From assembly GCA_013823855.1 (NCBI GenBank), contig PNMW01000007.1, positions 124,001-188,000 of the forward strand: a stretch of 64,000 nucleotides of DNA. The letters run 5' to 3'. Under the pieces are notes generated by a model. That model searched no databases and had not been told where the DNA came from. It worked only from the letters and a program-made list of their open reading frames with translations. A program made the position numbers and the translations under genes. Shown in pieces: positions 1-7,703 of this stretch; the stretch's first letter is position 1, and every line of letters begins with the position of its first letter. The DNA comes from Lysobacteraceae bacterium. GTDB taxonomy: Bacteria > Pseudomonadota > Gammaproteobacteria > Nevskiales > Nevskiaceae.

Positions 1-366
1 CTCATTCTCGAACACCACTCCTTCCGAACGCAGTCGCCGCTTCTGCTCGCGATGCCCGGCGCTGAACTTCGGCAGCGAGATCTGCCCGGATGCATTGATC
101 ACCCGATGCCACGGTGTGGCGGACCCGGCCTCGAGCAGGCCGCCGAGCACGCGGCCGACGAGGCGGGCGCGGCCGGGGTAGCCGGCGATCCAGGCAATCT
201 GGCCGTAGGTGCAGACGCGGCCCGCGGGGATCCTCCCGACAGTCGCCAGGATGGCGCGACGGGCAAGTTCCGCGGCATCGAGATCGGCTGCCGGTGCCAG
301 TGGTTCCTCGAAATCGCGAGGCGTCCGGCGCCCGTGGCGCGCGGCGTCAATCGGCCGGCGCGCCAT
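1..366 (-). CDS. Alkyltransferase-like protein (ATL), C-terminus cut by window edge
   Basis: The reading frame starts at ATG 364-366 and is still open at base 1, so the C-terminus is missing. The 122 visible residues match the DNA-binding domain of O6-alkylguanine-DNA alkyltransferases: GRIPAGRVCTYGQIA near residues 45-58 and PWHRVINASG at 85-94. The active-site Cys of true alkyltransferases (PCHRV) is replaced by Trp86. This is the signature of ATL proteins, which bind O6-alkylguanine lesions without repairing them and hand them to nucleotide excision repair. An N-terminal extension of about 30 residues precedes the domain. The start overlaps the end of the upstream SnoaL-like gene by 20 bases, so the two are probably co-transcribed. 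Confidence 0.88.
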   Translation of the reverse strand, partial: MARRPIDAARHGRRTPRDFEEPLAPAADLDAAELARRAILATVGRIPAGRVCTYGQIAWIAGYPGRARLVGRVLGGLLEAGSATPWHRVINASGQISLPKFSAGHREQKRRLRSEGVVFENE

Positions 367-742
367 AAAGCGCCGTGCCGCAGCGCACCTGGCCTTCCGG
401 ATTGAAATCGAACACTTCGGCGGCCAGCAGGCGCTGCGCGCCGAGTTCGGCGATGTAGCGGACCAGCAAGGTCCGGCCGGCGTCATCCCAGTGCGCCGAT
501 TCCAGCGTGAAGCGGAGGCTGCCGATGCCGGCAACGGCGCGTGTCCAGTAGTCGCGCAGCGCGGTCTTGCCGAGCACCGTGCCGCGGCCGGTGATGGTGG
601 CGGCCTTCGGGCTGCGGAAGCGGCAGTCGTCGGCAAACAGGGCCAGCACTGTCTCGATATCCAGCGCGTTCCACGTGGCGATCCAGTGCTCGGCCCAGCG
701 GCGGGCGTTGTCGCGGTCGATCGGCTTCGGAGAAAGAGACAT
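347..742 (-). CDS. SnoaL-like / NTF2-fold protein
   Basis: A 131-residue protein with the pattern of the SnoaL-like NTF2 fold: an N-terminal helix pair (RRWAEHWIATWNALDIETVL), then FADDCRFRSPKAATITGRGTV, then LRDYWTRAVAGI and a run of beta strands ending in FDFNPEGQVRCGTALYG. Such proteins are small cone-shaped cytoplasmic barrels. Members include isomerases, hydratases and many with no known substrate, so no reaction can be assigned. It runs into the ATL gene with a 20-base overlap, which suggests translational coupling but does not prove a shared function. No clear Shine-Dalgarno sequence precedes the ATG. Confidence 0.8.
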   Translation of the reverse strand: MSLSPKPIDRDNARRWAEHWIATWNALDIETVLALFADDCRFRSPKAATITGRGTVLGKTALRDYWTRAVAGIGSLRFTLESAHWDDAGRTLLVRYIAELGAQRLLAAEVFDFNPEGQVRCGTALYGAPAD

Positions 743-931
743 CGGTATCGGGCTCGGTTGACGGTGCGCCTCGCGAAAGGCGGGTCAATTGGAGGAAACT
801 GCCGGTCCTGAATCGTCGTTCATGACGGGTTCAGACAACCGCCGGCATTCTGCGCGGGTCGAAACAGGACCAGCAAGCCTTGTCGACATCCTTCTTTTCC
901 CGCTGTCAGTCCTTCGTATGGAGCACCCTCG

Positions 932-1585
932 ATGAACCGCAAACTGATCCCTGCCGCGATCCTCGCCACCTTGTTCGCCGCCGCCGCCGGGCCATCGATG
1001 GCGATTGGTCTTGATGCGGGTGCCGGCGTTGGCGTGGGTGTCAACGCCGGCGCGCTGAACGCCAATGTCGATGCTGCTGCCAAGGCCAGACTCGATGCCG
1101 AAGCCGCTGCTGCCGCGAAGGCCAAGCTGCAGGCGGAAGCCGCGGCCAGCAAGGCGGCTGCCGCCGGTCAGGCCGATGCCGCTGCTGCCGCTCAGGCGGG
1201 TGTCGATGCCAAGGCCGACGCGGCTGCCGGCGTCGAGACGGGCAAGGCAGGGGCCAAGGCCGGCGTCGGTCTGGGCCTGGGGCTCGGCAAGGCGGTCAAG
1301 GGTACGGTCGGAGCCGCTGGCAGCGCGGTGAAAGGCACCGCCGGTGTCGCCGGTGATGCCGTCAAGGGCACGGCGGGTGTGGTCGGCAACACGGCGAAGG
1401 CCGGTGTCGGCGTCGCCAAGGATGCTGCCGTCAGCACCAAGGCGGCGGTCGGTGCGACGGCCCATGCCGCAGGCGGCGCGGCGAATGCCGGCGTCAACGC
1501 GGCAGCCGGTGCCGCCGCGAACGCCGCCAACGCCAAGGTCGATGCGACCGTGAACGTCGAAGCCGGTGCCAAGGGCGGTCAGTAA
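932..1585 (+). CDS. Secreted Ala/Gly/Lys-rich protein with 11-residue repeats
   Basis: A 217-residue low-complexity protein with a good Sec signal peptide (MNRKLIPAAILATLFAAAAG, probable cleavage after Ala at PSMA). After it come an Ala/Lys/Glu segment (about residues 45-85) that should form a continuous helix, a GVGLGLGLGK linker, and a run of 11-residue units from about residue 121: AVKGTVGAAGS, AVKGTAGVAGD, AVKGTAGVVGN, then degenerate copies. There is no Cys or Trp in the mature part. No catalytic motif is visible and I do not recognise the family. The 11-mer repeats recall LEA group 3 and synuclein-type amphipathic helices, which bind membranes or act as desiccation protectants; that comparison is inference. 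The gene stands alone and ends in a strong terminator hairpin. Confidence 0.8.
   Translation: MNRKLIPAAILATLFAAAAGPSMAIGLDAGAGVGVGVNAGALNANVDAAAKARLDAEAAAAAKAKLQAEAAASKAAAAGQADAAAAAQAGVDAKADAAAGVETGKAGAKAGVGLGLGLGKAVKGTVGAAGSAVKGTAGVAGDAVKGTAGVVGNTAKAGVGVAKDAAVSTKAAVGATAHAAGGAANAGVNAAAGAAANAANAKVDATVNVEAGAKGGQ
1292..1423 (+). repeat. 33-bp coding tandem repeats
   Basis: Four successive 33-base units lie inside the Ala-rich protein gene at 1292-1324, 1325-1357, 1358-1390 and 1391-1423. The first three all encode AVKGT(V/A)G plus four residues and are close copies; the fourth is more diverged (TAKAGVGVAKD). The 33-base period keeps the frame and gives the 11-residue protein repeat. Confidence 0.8.
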
Positions 1586-1605
1586 GCAAGGGCGCCGGGG
1601 CCATG

Positions 1606-1645
1606 AAAAAGCGGCCGGTCGTCGACGATGACCGGCCGCTTTTTT
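1606..1645. terminator. Bidirectional intrinsic terminator
   Basis: A perfect 10-bp stem, gcggccggtc at 1611-1620 and gaccggccgc at 1630-1639, with a 9-base loop, is flanked by an A-run (1606-1610) and a T-run (1640-1645). It can therefore terminate in both directions: the secreted Ala-rich gene on the plus strand and the convergent gene that ends at 1662 on the minus strand. Confidence 0.93.
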
Positions 1646-1661
1646 GTCGCTGTCGAAGCGA

Positions 1662-2180
1662 TCAGTTCTGGTGCAGCTGCTCGTAGATCTCGGCGCGCAG
1701 CGGACCTGACGCCCACTTGACCAGCGCCGCCGGGCAGGCGGTGTTCGGCGCGAAGCCGGCGGCGATGCGGAACAGATCCGAGGTGATCCGCTCGATACCC
1801 TGGTGGTACGCCTTGAACAGCTCGTCCTGATTGGCGCGCATGGTCTTCAGCGACGCCAGCAGCACGCTGACCGGCACGTACGGCGCGATGCGGTCGAGGA
1901 TGCGGTCGACCAGCGCCAGATCCTTGTCCTGCGGACCTTCGTCCATCACCACGCTGACCAGCTTCGGGTTGCCGCCGGTGCGGTTCGCCGACTGCTTGCG
2001 CAGCTTCGGGTCACGCGCGTAATAGGCGGCCACCGCGAGGATGATGAACAGCTCGTCGTAGGAATCCTCGGTGAAGTTGATGTCATCCGGGATCAGGCCC
2101 TTCAATGCCGGCTTGAACGCCGCCAGCAGGCCGGGAAATTCCTCGTCCAGCCGGGCAAGGCGGCGGAATGAATCGGTCAT
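1662..2180 (-). CDS. Hypothetical soluble protein
   Basis: A 172-residue protein beginning MTDSFRRLARLDEEFPGLL. I chose the ATG at 2180 because a GGAG sits 9 bases upstream; an ATG at 2189 (MHAMTD) overlaps that GGAG too closely, and the longer frame to 2324 has no support. The sequence is mostly helical and mixed in charge, with no signal peptide or membrane segment. A conspicuous acidic stretch (DDINFTEDSYDELF) is followed by an Ala-rich helix. I do not recognise the family and no catalytic motif stands out. Its 3' end faces the bidirectional terminator. A TATACT-like -10 lies near 2236 on the minus strand without a convincing -35. Confidence 0.65.
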   Translation of the reverse strand: MTDSFRRLARLDEEFPGLLAAFKPALKGLIPDDINFTEDSYDELFIILAVAAYYARDPKLRKQSANRTGGNPKLVSVVMDEGPQDKDLALVDRILDRIAPYVPVSVLLASLKTMRANQDELFKAYHQGIERITSDLFRIAAGFAPNTACPAALVKWASGPLRAEIYEQLHQN

Positions 2181-2277
2181 CGCGTGCATCTCCGTGAGCT
2201 TGGTCCCGATGCCTGATGCACGGGCTTTGCCAAAGTATAGCGGTGGGTTTCGCGCGGCTTGGTGACAGTCGCCCCGC

Positions 2278-3168
2278 TCAGACACGCAGGGTGCCGGACA
2301 GCACCGGCACGCTGTGGCCGCCAACCCGTACCGCAGTCACCGCGCCGGCGGCGCGATCGGCCTCGATATGCAGCACGCTGGGCCGACCCATCTCCAGGCC
2401 CTGGTGGATCACGGCGCTGATCGTGCCGTCGGCCAGCGACGATTCCAGCGCCAGCCGCCCGGCCAGCGCGACCGCCGCCGAGCCGGTCGCCGGGTCTTCG
2501 AAGACGCCGGAGCCAGGAGCGAACATGCGCGCTTTCAGTTCGCCTTCGTAGCCCTGCGCGTAGACGTACAGGTGATGTGCCCAGGCCCGCCCCAGGTGTT
2601 CGCGCCAGGTCGAAATGTCGAAGCTGATCCCCGCCAGCAACTCGGGCGAACGCAGCGGCACCAGCAGGTAGGGATAGCCGCAGCTGACGAATGCGGCCTC
2701 GCCGATGTCCGCCGCTTCCAGGCCGAGCATCGTCGCCAGCGTCGCTTTCATTGGCGCCGCCGGGCCGCGCTCGGGCAGCACGGCGGCGGTCAGCTCGCCA
2801 TACGGGGCGCGTCCGGCTTCGCGGCGCACCCGCACCGGCACCGGGCCGACGTTTTCCTCCAGCACGAAGCTCACATCGGTACCCGCAGGCACCAGCCCCA
2901 GCTCGGCGAGCAGGCAGGCCGTGCCGACCGTGGGATGACCGGCGAACGGCATCTCGACCTGAGGCGTGAAGATGCGGATCTTGAAATCGGTGCCCGGCAG
3001 CGTGGCTTTCAGCACGAACACCGTTTCCGACAGATTGAATTCGCGGGCGATGGTCTGCATCTGCCTTGCATTCAGGCCGTCGGCAGCCAGCACCACGGCC
3101 AGCGGATTGCCGCCGAAGCGGGTTTCGGTGAAGACGTCGAGGCTGTGGAAATCGAATGTGCGGGTCAT
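2278..3168 (-). CDS. PhzF-family isomerase/epimerase
   Basis: A 296-residue protein with both halves of the PhzF (diaminopimelate-epimerase-like) fold. Near the N-terminus are FHSLDVFTETRFGGNPLAVV and FNLSETVF. Glu48 in NLSET corresponds to the catalytic Glu45 of Pseudomonas PhzF. The second half carries the family signature EDPATGSAAVALAG. PhzF itself isomerises dihydro-3-hydroxyanthranilate in phenazine synthesis, but most homologues are stand-alone cytoplasmic proteins of unknown substrate. No other phenazine gene is present, so a phenazine role is unlikely. Length matches the family (about 260-300). It lies downstream of the glycosylase gene across a 160-base gap that holds a REP-like inverted repeat. 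Confidence 0.93.
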   Translation of the reverse strand: MTRTFDFHSLDVFTETRFGGNPLAVVLAADGLNARQMQTIAREFNLSETVFVLKATLPGTDFKIRIFTPQVEMPFAGHPTVGTACLLAELGLVPAGTDVSFVLEENVGPVPVRVRREAGRAPYGELTAAVLPERGPAAPMKATLATMLGLEAADIGEAAFVSCGYPYLLVPLRSPELLAGISFDISTWREHLGRAWAHHLYVYAQGYEGELKARMFAPGSGVFEDPATGSAAVALAGRLALESSLADGTISAVIHQGLEMGRPSVLHIEADRAAGAVTAVRVGGHSVPVLSGTLRV

Positions 3169-3227
3169 GGCGTTGTTGTCGATGCGGCGAGGTCGGGAGG
3201 TATGGCGCCTGATGATGCGAAGTCCTG

Positions 3228-3313
3228 TTTCGCACGAAGTACACGAAGATCACGAAGGAGAAGCGCCGGGACGGTCATCGCTGCTTCTCATCTTTTGTGT
3301 TCTTCGTACGAAA
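3228..3313. repeat. REP-like imperfect inverted repeat A
   Basis: Two arms of 24 bases, 3228-3251 (tttcgcacgaagtacacgaa...) and the reverse complement of 3290-3313 (tttcgtacgaagaacacaaa...), match at about 20 positions and are separated by a 38-base centre. The element lies between the glycosylase and phzF genes and is more AT-rich than its surroundings. It has the size and shape of a degenerate REP or MITE-like unit. No transposase is present. Confidence 0.65.
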
Positions 3314-3328
3314 TGTCCTCGCGGGCCG

Positions 3329-3838
3329 TCAGATATGCCGCAGCAGCAGGGACCACTGCGCCAGCTTGGCATCGACCGATTGCCCGGCATTGGCCGGGCT
3401 CGTCGATGGCAGGGCGATCACCTCGATGCCCTCGAGCCGCGTCCCCAGCATCGGCCGGCCGTGACGCTTGAAGGCATCGCGGGCGGTGCCGCCGTTCAGT
3501 GCGATCGCCCGCAGCTGCGGATGGCGATCGAGAAAGCCGGCGACATCGTTCGGCACTTCGGTGGCCCGGATGATGCTCGCATCGAGGCTGCCCGGGCGCT
3601 CGCAGGCGCGCAGCACATCCCACAGCGCAATCCCTTTCACATTGAGCGCAGCGATGCGCTGTGCATACGGCCACGCGAACGGAATGCCGAACAATGCTTC
3701 CATCGTCGGCCAGAAACGGTTGCGCGGGTGGGCGTAGTACTGCGCGGCGCGCAGCGATGCGATCCCCGGCATCGAGCCGAGGATCAGCAGCCGGGCCGAC
3801 GCGGGTTCCAGCGGCGGAAAGCTTTCGACGGTCGCCAC
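3329..3838 (-). CDS. Family-6 uracil-DNA glycosylase superfamily: hypoxanthine-DNA glycosylase
   Basis: A 169-residue cytoplasmic base-excision repair enzyme. The sequence LILGSMPGIASLRAAQYYAHPRN followed by RFWP (residues 18-44) is the hallmark of the UDG family 6 deoxyinosine glycosylases (HDG), which remove hypoxanthine arising from adenine deamination. In this family the Asn of HPRN (Asn40 here) is the likely catalytic residue. LNGGTA (about 114-119) and LPSTSPAN (about 143-150) are the other conserved loops. Length fits the family. The start lies 5 bases after the end of the DUF885 gene, so the two may be transcribed together. Confidence 0.9.
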   Translation of the reverse strand: MATVESFPPLEPASARLLILGSMPGIASLRAAQYYAHPRNRFWPTMEALFGIPFAWPYAQRIAALNVKGIALWDVLRACERPGSLDASIIRATEVPNDVAGFLDRHPQLRAIALNGGTARDAFKRHGRPMLGTRLEGIEVIALPSTSPANAGQSVDAKLAQWSLLLRHI

Positions 3839-3843
3839 CTGGA

Positions 3844-5463
3844 TCAGCCGAAGCGGCCACCGATGATCCGTCCCGCGGCATCAAGCTCGGCGAAGAAGCG
3901 GCTGCGGTCGTGGCGGAACTCGCGCGTCGCCATCGTGCCGGGCAGCACCACGAACAGCTTCGGATAGCGCAGCTGGAAAGCGCTGACCGTCGGCCGGGTG
4001 GCCAGGTAGCGATCGAAGTCGGCGACATCGTTGACGTCGGCCGGGGCTGCCGGCGCGGTGACCACGGCGAGGGCCGGCGCGTCCGCCTGCCGCTCGGCGG
4101 ACAGCAGCATCGACGGCGTGCGCGGCATCGAGAGCAGCTGGAAGAACTGCTGCCATTGCCCGGGCGAGCCGGCCGTGCTGTTCGCATGGCGCTCGACATG
4201 GCCGCGCACCAGCTCCTCGCCCCAGCTGTAGTTGATGATGTAGGCGCGGTACTTGTCGATGAACTTCAGGCGCTGCGCGGCGCGCTCCGGAGAATAGAGC
4301 AGGAAGCGCTGCATCCAGGCGAGGGTGTCGTCGACGCTGGCCTTGCCGTCGAGATAGCGGCGCGCCGCCTCGATGCCGGCCGGCTTCAGGTCGCCGGCGG
4401 CGCGGACGATCTCCAGATAGCGCGCGGCGTCGGCGGTCTTCAGGCCGGCAGCCTTGAACAGCTGCCGGGTGAAGGCCAGCAGATCCTTACCCGGAAAGGC
4501 CAGGCCGACGCCGAAATCGGCCGTGCCCTCGGCAATCAGCGACTGCGGCGAAAACAGCGCGTAGACGGTGAACTCCTGCCAGTTCTCGCCGGTCACCAGC
4601 CCGTTCTCGAGCAGCGCGTTGTAGACGTGATGCCCCGGATAGCCTTCATGCGAGGCCAGCTCGATGATGCGCGACACCGGGATCGGCAGCTCGGTGTTGA
4701 TCTCGATGCGACTCTGCAGCTTGCCCTGGTACCAGTTGTAGGCGCTCCACGGCTTGCCGCTGACGAAGCTCAGCGCGACGTGCTCGCCGATCGGCATCGG
4801 CATGTGCTGGTAGCTGCGGGTGCGGGCTTCTTCCAGCGCCAGTTCCATGACCTTGCCGAGCTTCGCGGCCGGCGCCGCGTAGCGCTCGAGGTAGCGGTTG
4901 TAGCGCTCGGCAAGGCTGCGCTGGCCATCGCCTTTTTCGACCGGCAGCAGCTTTTCGATGCGCGCCAGCAGCGGCGCGAAATCGGATTCCTGGTAGTGCG
5001 GGGCCGCAGTGTCGTAAAGCGCACGGGCTTCCTCGTCGAAGCTGAACGTCGTGCCCTGCAGCATCTGCGCACGGGCGACCAGCGCGGCAAGCTGCTTGAT
5101 CAGATAGGCGCGCCGCAGGCTGACCCGCTCCGGCCGGGTCTGGAACTGCGGGCTGTCGGCGCCGTCGACGGCCGCCAGCAGCCGCTGCGCCTGCTTCTCG
5201 ATCTGCGCCGGCGTCAGCGCCTGCTGCCGCACCGCGTCGCGGATCGCGGCCGCGCCGTAATAGGCATCGACGTAATCGGGGTCGTGCTCGCCCAGCGCCA
5301 GCACCAGCCGCAGGTACTGCTCGCCGATCTCGTTGAGGGTCATGACGCGGGCATCCGCTCCGGACACGGAAGCGGCGTCGGCGCCGCGAAAGGGGTTCTG
5401 GCTGCAGGCGCTGACGGTCAGCAGGATGCCGAACAGCAGCAGCGATCGGGTTGCGATGCGCAT
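3844..5463 (-). CDS. DUF885 family lipoprotein, putative zinc-dependent peptidase
   Basis: A 539-residue protein. I took the ATG at 5463 because it gives a clean lipoprotein signal, MRIATRSLLLFGILLTVSAC, with the lipobox Cys at residue 20; a longer frame to 5502 would add a non-signal extension. The domain is DUF885, with the HEGYPGHH motif near residues 265-275 that resembles a gluzincin metal site, and a second conserved stretch EGTADFGVGL. DUF885 proteins are thought to be secreted or periplasmic metallopeptidases but few have been tested. The gene is divergent from a secreted M1 aminopeptidase across only 68 bases, suggesting shared control of two envelope peptidases. Confidence 0.85.
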   Translation of the reverse strand: MRIATRSLLLFGILLTVSACSQNPFRGADAASVSGADARVMTLNEIGEQYLRLVLALGEHDPDYVDAYYGAAAIRDAVRQQALTPAQIEKQAQRLLAAVDGADSPQFQTRPERVSLRRAYLIKQLAALVARAQMLQGTTFSFDEEARALYDTAAPHYQESDFAPLLARIEKLLPVEKGDGQRSLAERYNRYLERYAAPAAKLGKVMELALEEARTRSYQHMPMPIGEHVALSFVSGKPWSAYNWYQGKLQSRIEINTELPIPVSRIIELASHEGYPGHHVYNALLENGLVTGENWQEFTVYALFSPQSLIAEGTADFGVGLAFPGKDLLAFTRQLFKAAGLKTADAARYLEIVRAAGDLKPAGIEAARRYLDGKASVDDTLAWMQRFLLYSPERAAQRLKFIDKYRAYIINYSWGEELVRGHVERHANSTAGSPGQWQQFFQLLSMPRTPSMLLSAERQADAPALAVVTAPAAPADVNDVADFDRYLATRPTVSAFQLRYPKLFVVLPGTMATREFRHDRSRFFAELDAAGRIIGGRFG

Positions 5464-5531
5464 CGGGGAAGGGGGTCGGCCAAACGGGGAGTTCCGTATC
5501 ATCGTCCGGTCCCCGAATCCGCGTAAACCTC

Positions 5532-7406
5532 ATGTCCCTTCCGTTCCTTCGCGCCGCCGGTGCGGCCCTGATCCTGAGCCTGTCGACGATGCCGAACCCC
5601 GTGCTGGCTGGTGATGTCGTCGACAGCCACTCCTATGCCAACAGCGCCGAGGTACGGACCACGCATATCGCGCTCGATCTCGACGTCGATTTCGCGACGT
5701 CGCGCCTGAAGGGCCTGGCCGAGATCCGCTTCGAAAAGCGGAAAGCCGATGCCGACCGCATGGTGCTCGATACCCGTGCGCTCGATGTGCGCTCGGCTGA
5801 GGCCAGCGCCGACGGCAAGACCTGGACCGCCACGAGCTTCGTGCTCGGCGACGACGACGCCGTGCTCGGCCGGCCGCTGACGGTGCGCCTGCCGGCCGAT
5901 GCCACGCGGATTCGTGTCGGCTACGCCACCAGGCCGGAAGCCTCCGGCCTGCAATGGCTGAAGGCTGCGCAGACCGCCGGCAAGAAGCAGCCGTTCCTGT
6001 TTTCGCAGTCGCAGGCGATCCACGCGCGCAGCTGGATCCCGCTGCAGGATTCGCCGGCGGTGCGCGCCACCTACGAAGCGCGCGTGAAGACGCCGAAAGG
6101 ACTGCGCGCGGTGATGAGTGCGGAGATGTCGGACGCGCCCGATGCCGCCGGCCGCTGGACGTTCCGGATGCCGCAGCCGATCCCGAGCTACCTGATCGCG
6201 ATCGCCGTTGGCGACCTCGCGTTCCAGAGCACCGGCGCGCGCACCGGCGTCTACGCCGAGCCGGCGACCTTGAAGGCCGCGGCCTGGGAATTCGCCGACA
6301 CCGAAACCACCGTCGCGCTGTGCGAAAAGCTGTTCGGGCCGTACCGCTGGGGCCGCTACGACCTGCTGGTGCTGCCGCCGAGCTTTCCGTACGGCGGCAT
6401 GGAAAATCCGCGCCTGACCTTCGTCACCCCGACGGTGATCACCGGTGATCGCCAGCTGGTGTCGCTGATCGCCCACGAACTGGCGCACAGCTGGTCCGGC
6501 AACCTGGTCACCAACGCGACCTGGGAAGACTTCTGGCTCAACGAGGGCTTCACCGAATACCTGACCTTCCGGCTGACCGAAGCGCAGTTCGGCCAGGCCC
6601 GCGGCGACATGGAGCGGGTGATCGGCGTGGCGGATCTCAAGACCGACATGGGTCTTGCCAAGTCCGACGAGGACCGCAAGCTCAAGCGCGCGTTTCCGTC
6701 GAAAGACCCGGACGAAGTGTTCAGCAGCATTCCCTACCAGCGCGGCGCGCTGTTCCTCGTCTATCTCGAATCGAAGTTCGGCCGCGATGTCTTCGATACC
6801 TTCCTGCGCGGCTGGTTCGACAGCCACGCCTTCCAGAGCGCGACCAGCGAGCAGTTCCTCGCCTATCTCGACGAGCAGCTGATCAAGGCGAAGCCGGGTG
6901 TTGTGACGCAGGCACAGATCGACGCCTGGGTGACGCAGCCTCAGTTGCCGGCGGATGCCGTCTATGCGTCATCGGATGCGCTGACCCAGGTCGATGCGGC
7001 GCGCGCGGCCTGGCTCGGCGGCAAGGCGCCGATCGCCGCGATGGGCGCCACCAGCTGGACGGTGCAGCAGTGGGAGCATTTCTTCGAAGGCTTCCCGAAG
7101 ACCGCGACCGCCGCGCAACTCAAGGAACTGGACCGCACGTTCAAGCTGACCGGCAGCGGCAACGCGATCATCGCCGGCGCCTGGTACAAGCTGGCGGTCG
7201 ACTCGGGCCAGGTGGCCATGGTGCTGCCGGCAATGACCGAGTACCTCGGCCGTGTCGGCCGCATGAAGCTGGTCAGCCCGATCTACCGGGCGCTGGCAGC
7301 CACCGATGCCGGCCGGGCGCAGGCGAAAGCGCTCTACGCGAAGCTCGGTGCGGGCTATCACCCGATCGCGCAGCAGGCCGTGGAGCGGATCATCAACGGC
7401 GGCTGA
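5532..7406 (+). CDS. Secreted M1-family zinc aminopeptidase
   Basis: A 624-residue protein. The ATG at 5532 was chosen over one at 5451 because it starts directly at a signal peptide (MSLPFLRAAGAALILSLSTM). The domain order is that of M1 peptidases related to leukotriene-A4 hydrolase: N-terminal beta domain (about 30-215), the exopeptidase motif GGMENP (about 286-291), the zinc motif HELAH (315-319) and the third ligand Glu338 in NEGFTEYL, which is the canonical HEXXH-X18-E spacing, then a helical C-terminal domain. It should cleave N-terminal residues from peptides in the periplasm. It shares a 68-base intergenic region with the divergent DUF885 lipoprotein gene. Confidence 0.93.
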   Translation: MSLPFLRAAGAALILSLSTMPNPVLAGDVVDSHSYANSAEVRTTHIALDLDVDFATSRLKGLAEIRFEKRKADADRMVLDTRALDVRSAEASADGKTWTATSFVLGDDDAVLGRPLTVRLPADATRIRVGYATRPEASGLQWLKAAQTAGKKQPFLFSQSQAIHARSWIPLQDSPAVRATYEARVKTPKGLRAVMSAEMSDAPDAAGRWTFRMPQPIPSYLIAIAVGDLAFQSTGARTGVYAEPATLKAAAWEFADTETTVALCEKLFGPYRWGRYDLLVLPPSFPYGGMENPRLTFVTPTVITGDRQLVSLIAHELAHSWSGNLVTNATWEDFWLNEGFTEYLTFRLTEAQFGQARGDMERVIGVADLKTDMGLAKSDEDRKLKRAFPSKDPDEVFSSIPYQRGALFLVYLESKFGRDVFDTFLRGWFDSHAFQSATSEQFLAYLDEQLIKAKPGVVTQAQIDAWVTQPQLPADAVYASSDALTQVDAARAAWLGGKAPIAAMGATSWTVQQWEHFFEGFPKTATAAQLKELDRTFKLTGSGNAIIAGAWYKLAVDSGQVAMVLPAMTEYLGRVGRMKLVSPIYRALAATDAGRAQAKALYAKLGAGYHPIAQQAVERIINGG

Positions 7407-7478
7407 GGCTGCAAAGCCGACGCCTGTTCCGGACGGCGGATGCCTGAGGAATGCTTGCCTGGGTGCCGCCGACGCCCG

Positions 7479-7652
7479 TCAATGCACCTTGCGCGACATC
7501 CCCTTCAGCCGCTCGGCGTCCTTGTTGCCCTTGCCGGTGTCCATCACCGGACGCAGCTTGCCGCCGCCATTCGGGCCGGCCGCCTTCTTGGCCGCCAGCG
7601 CTTGTTTCAGCACGTCGGCGGCGGACTTCTTTTTCGGGGGTTCGGTACTCAT
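7479..7652 (-). CDS. Small basic hypothetical protein (57 aa)
   Basis: An ATG at 7650-7652 opens a 57-residue frame ending with TGA at 7479-7481. The protein starts MSTEPPKKKSAADVLKQ and has a Lys/Ala helix, a GPNGGGKLRP turn and a basic C-terminus (KGMSRKVH). It is strongly cationic, with no Cys and no membrane segment, which suggests nucleic-acid or ribosome contact; that is inference. It lies 51 bases downstream of aceF on the same strand, with a perfect hairpin in between that includes its start codon. I do not recognise the family. No competing gene occupies this stretch. Confidence 0.6.
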   Translation of the reverse strand: MSTEPPKKKSAADVLKQALAAKKAAGPNGGGKLRPVMDTGKGNKDAERLKGMSRKVH

Positions 7653-7678
7653 GGCGCGCAGTTTAGCGCTGCGCGCCA
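7652..7678 (-). promoter_or_regulatory. Perfect hairpin over the start of the 57-aa gene
   Basis: Arms tggcgcgcag (7652-7661) and ctgcgcgcca (7669-7678) pair perfectly over 10 bp with a 7-base loop. The hairpin lies between aceF and the small gene and takes in the first base of the latter's start codon. There is no T-run after it on the minus strand, so it is not a standard intrinsic terminator. It could attenuate, stabilise the aceF message or block translation of the small gene. Confidence 0.6.
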
Positions 7679-7703
7679 GCCCGGGACGTCGGGGCCCGAG
7701 ACC

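Noticed and set aside
785-1465. Minus-strand frame of 226 codons opposite the repetitive secreted protein
   Set aside because: Mirror image of the repeat DNA; the plus-strand frame has a signal peptide and ends at a terminator.
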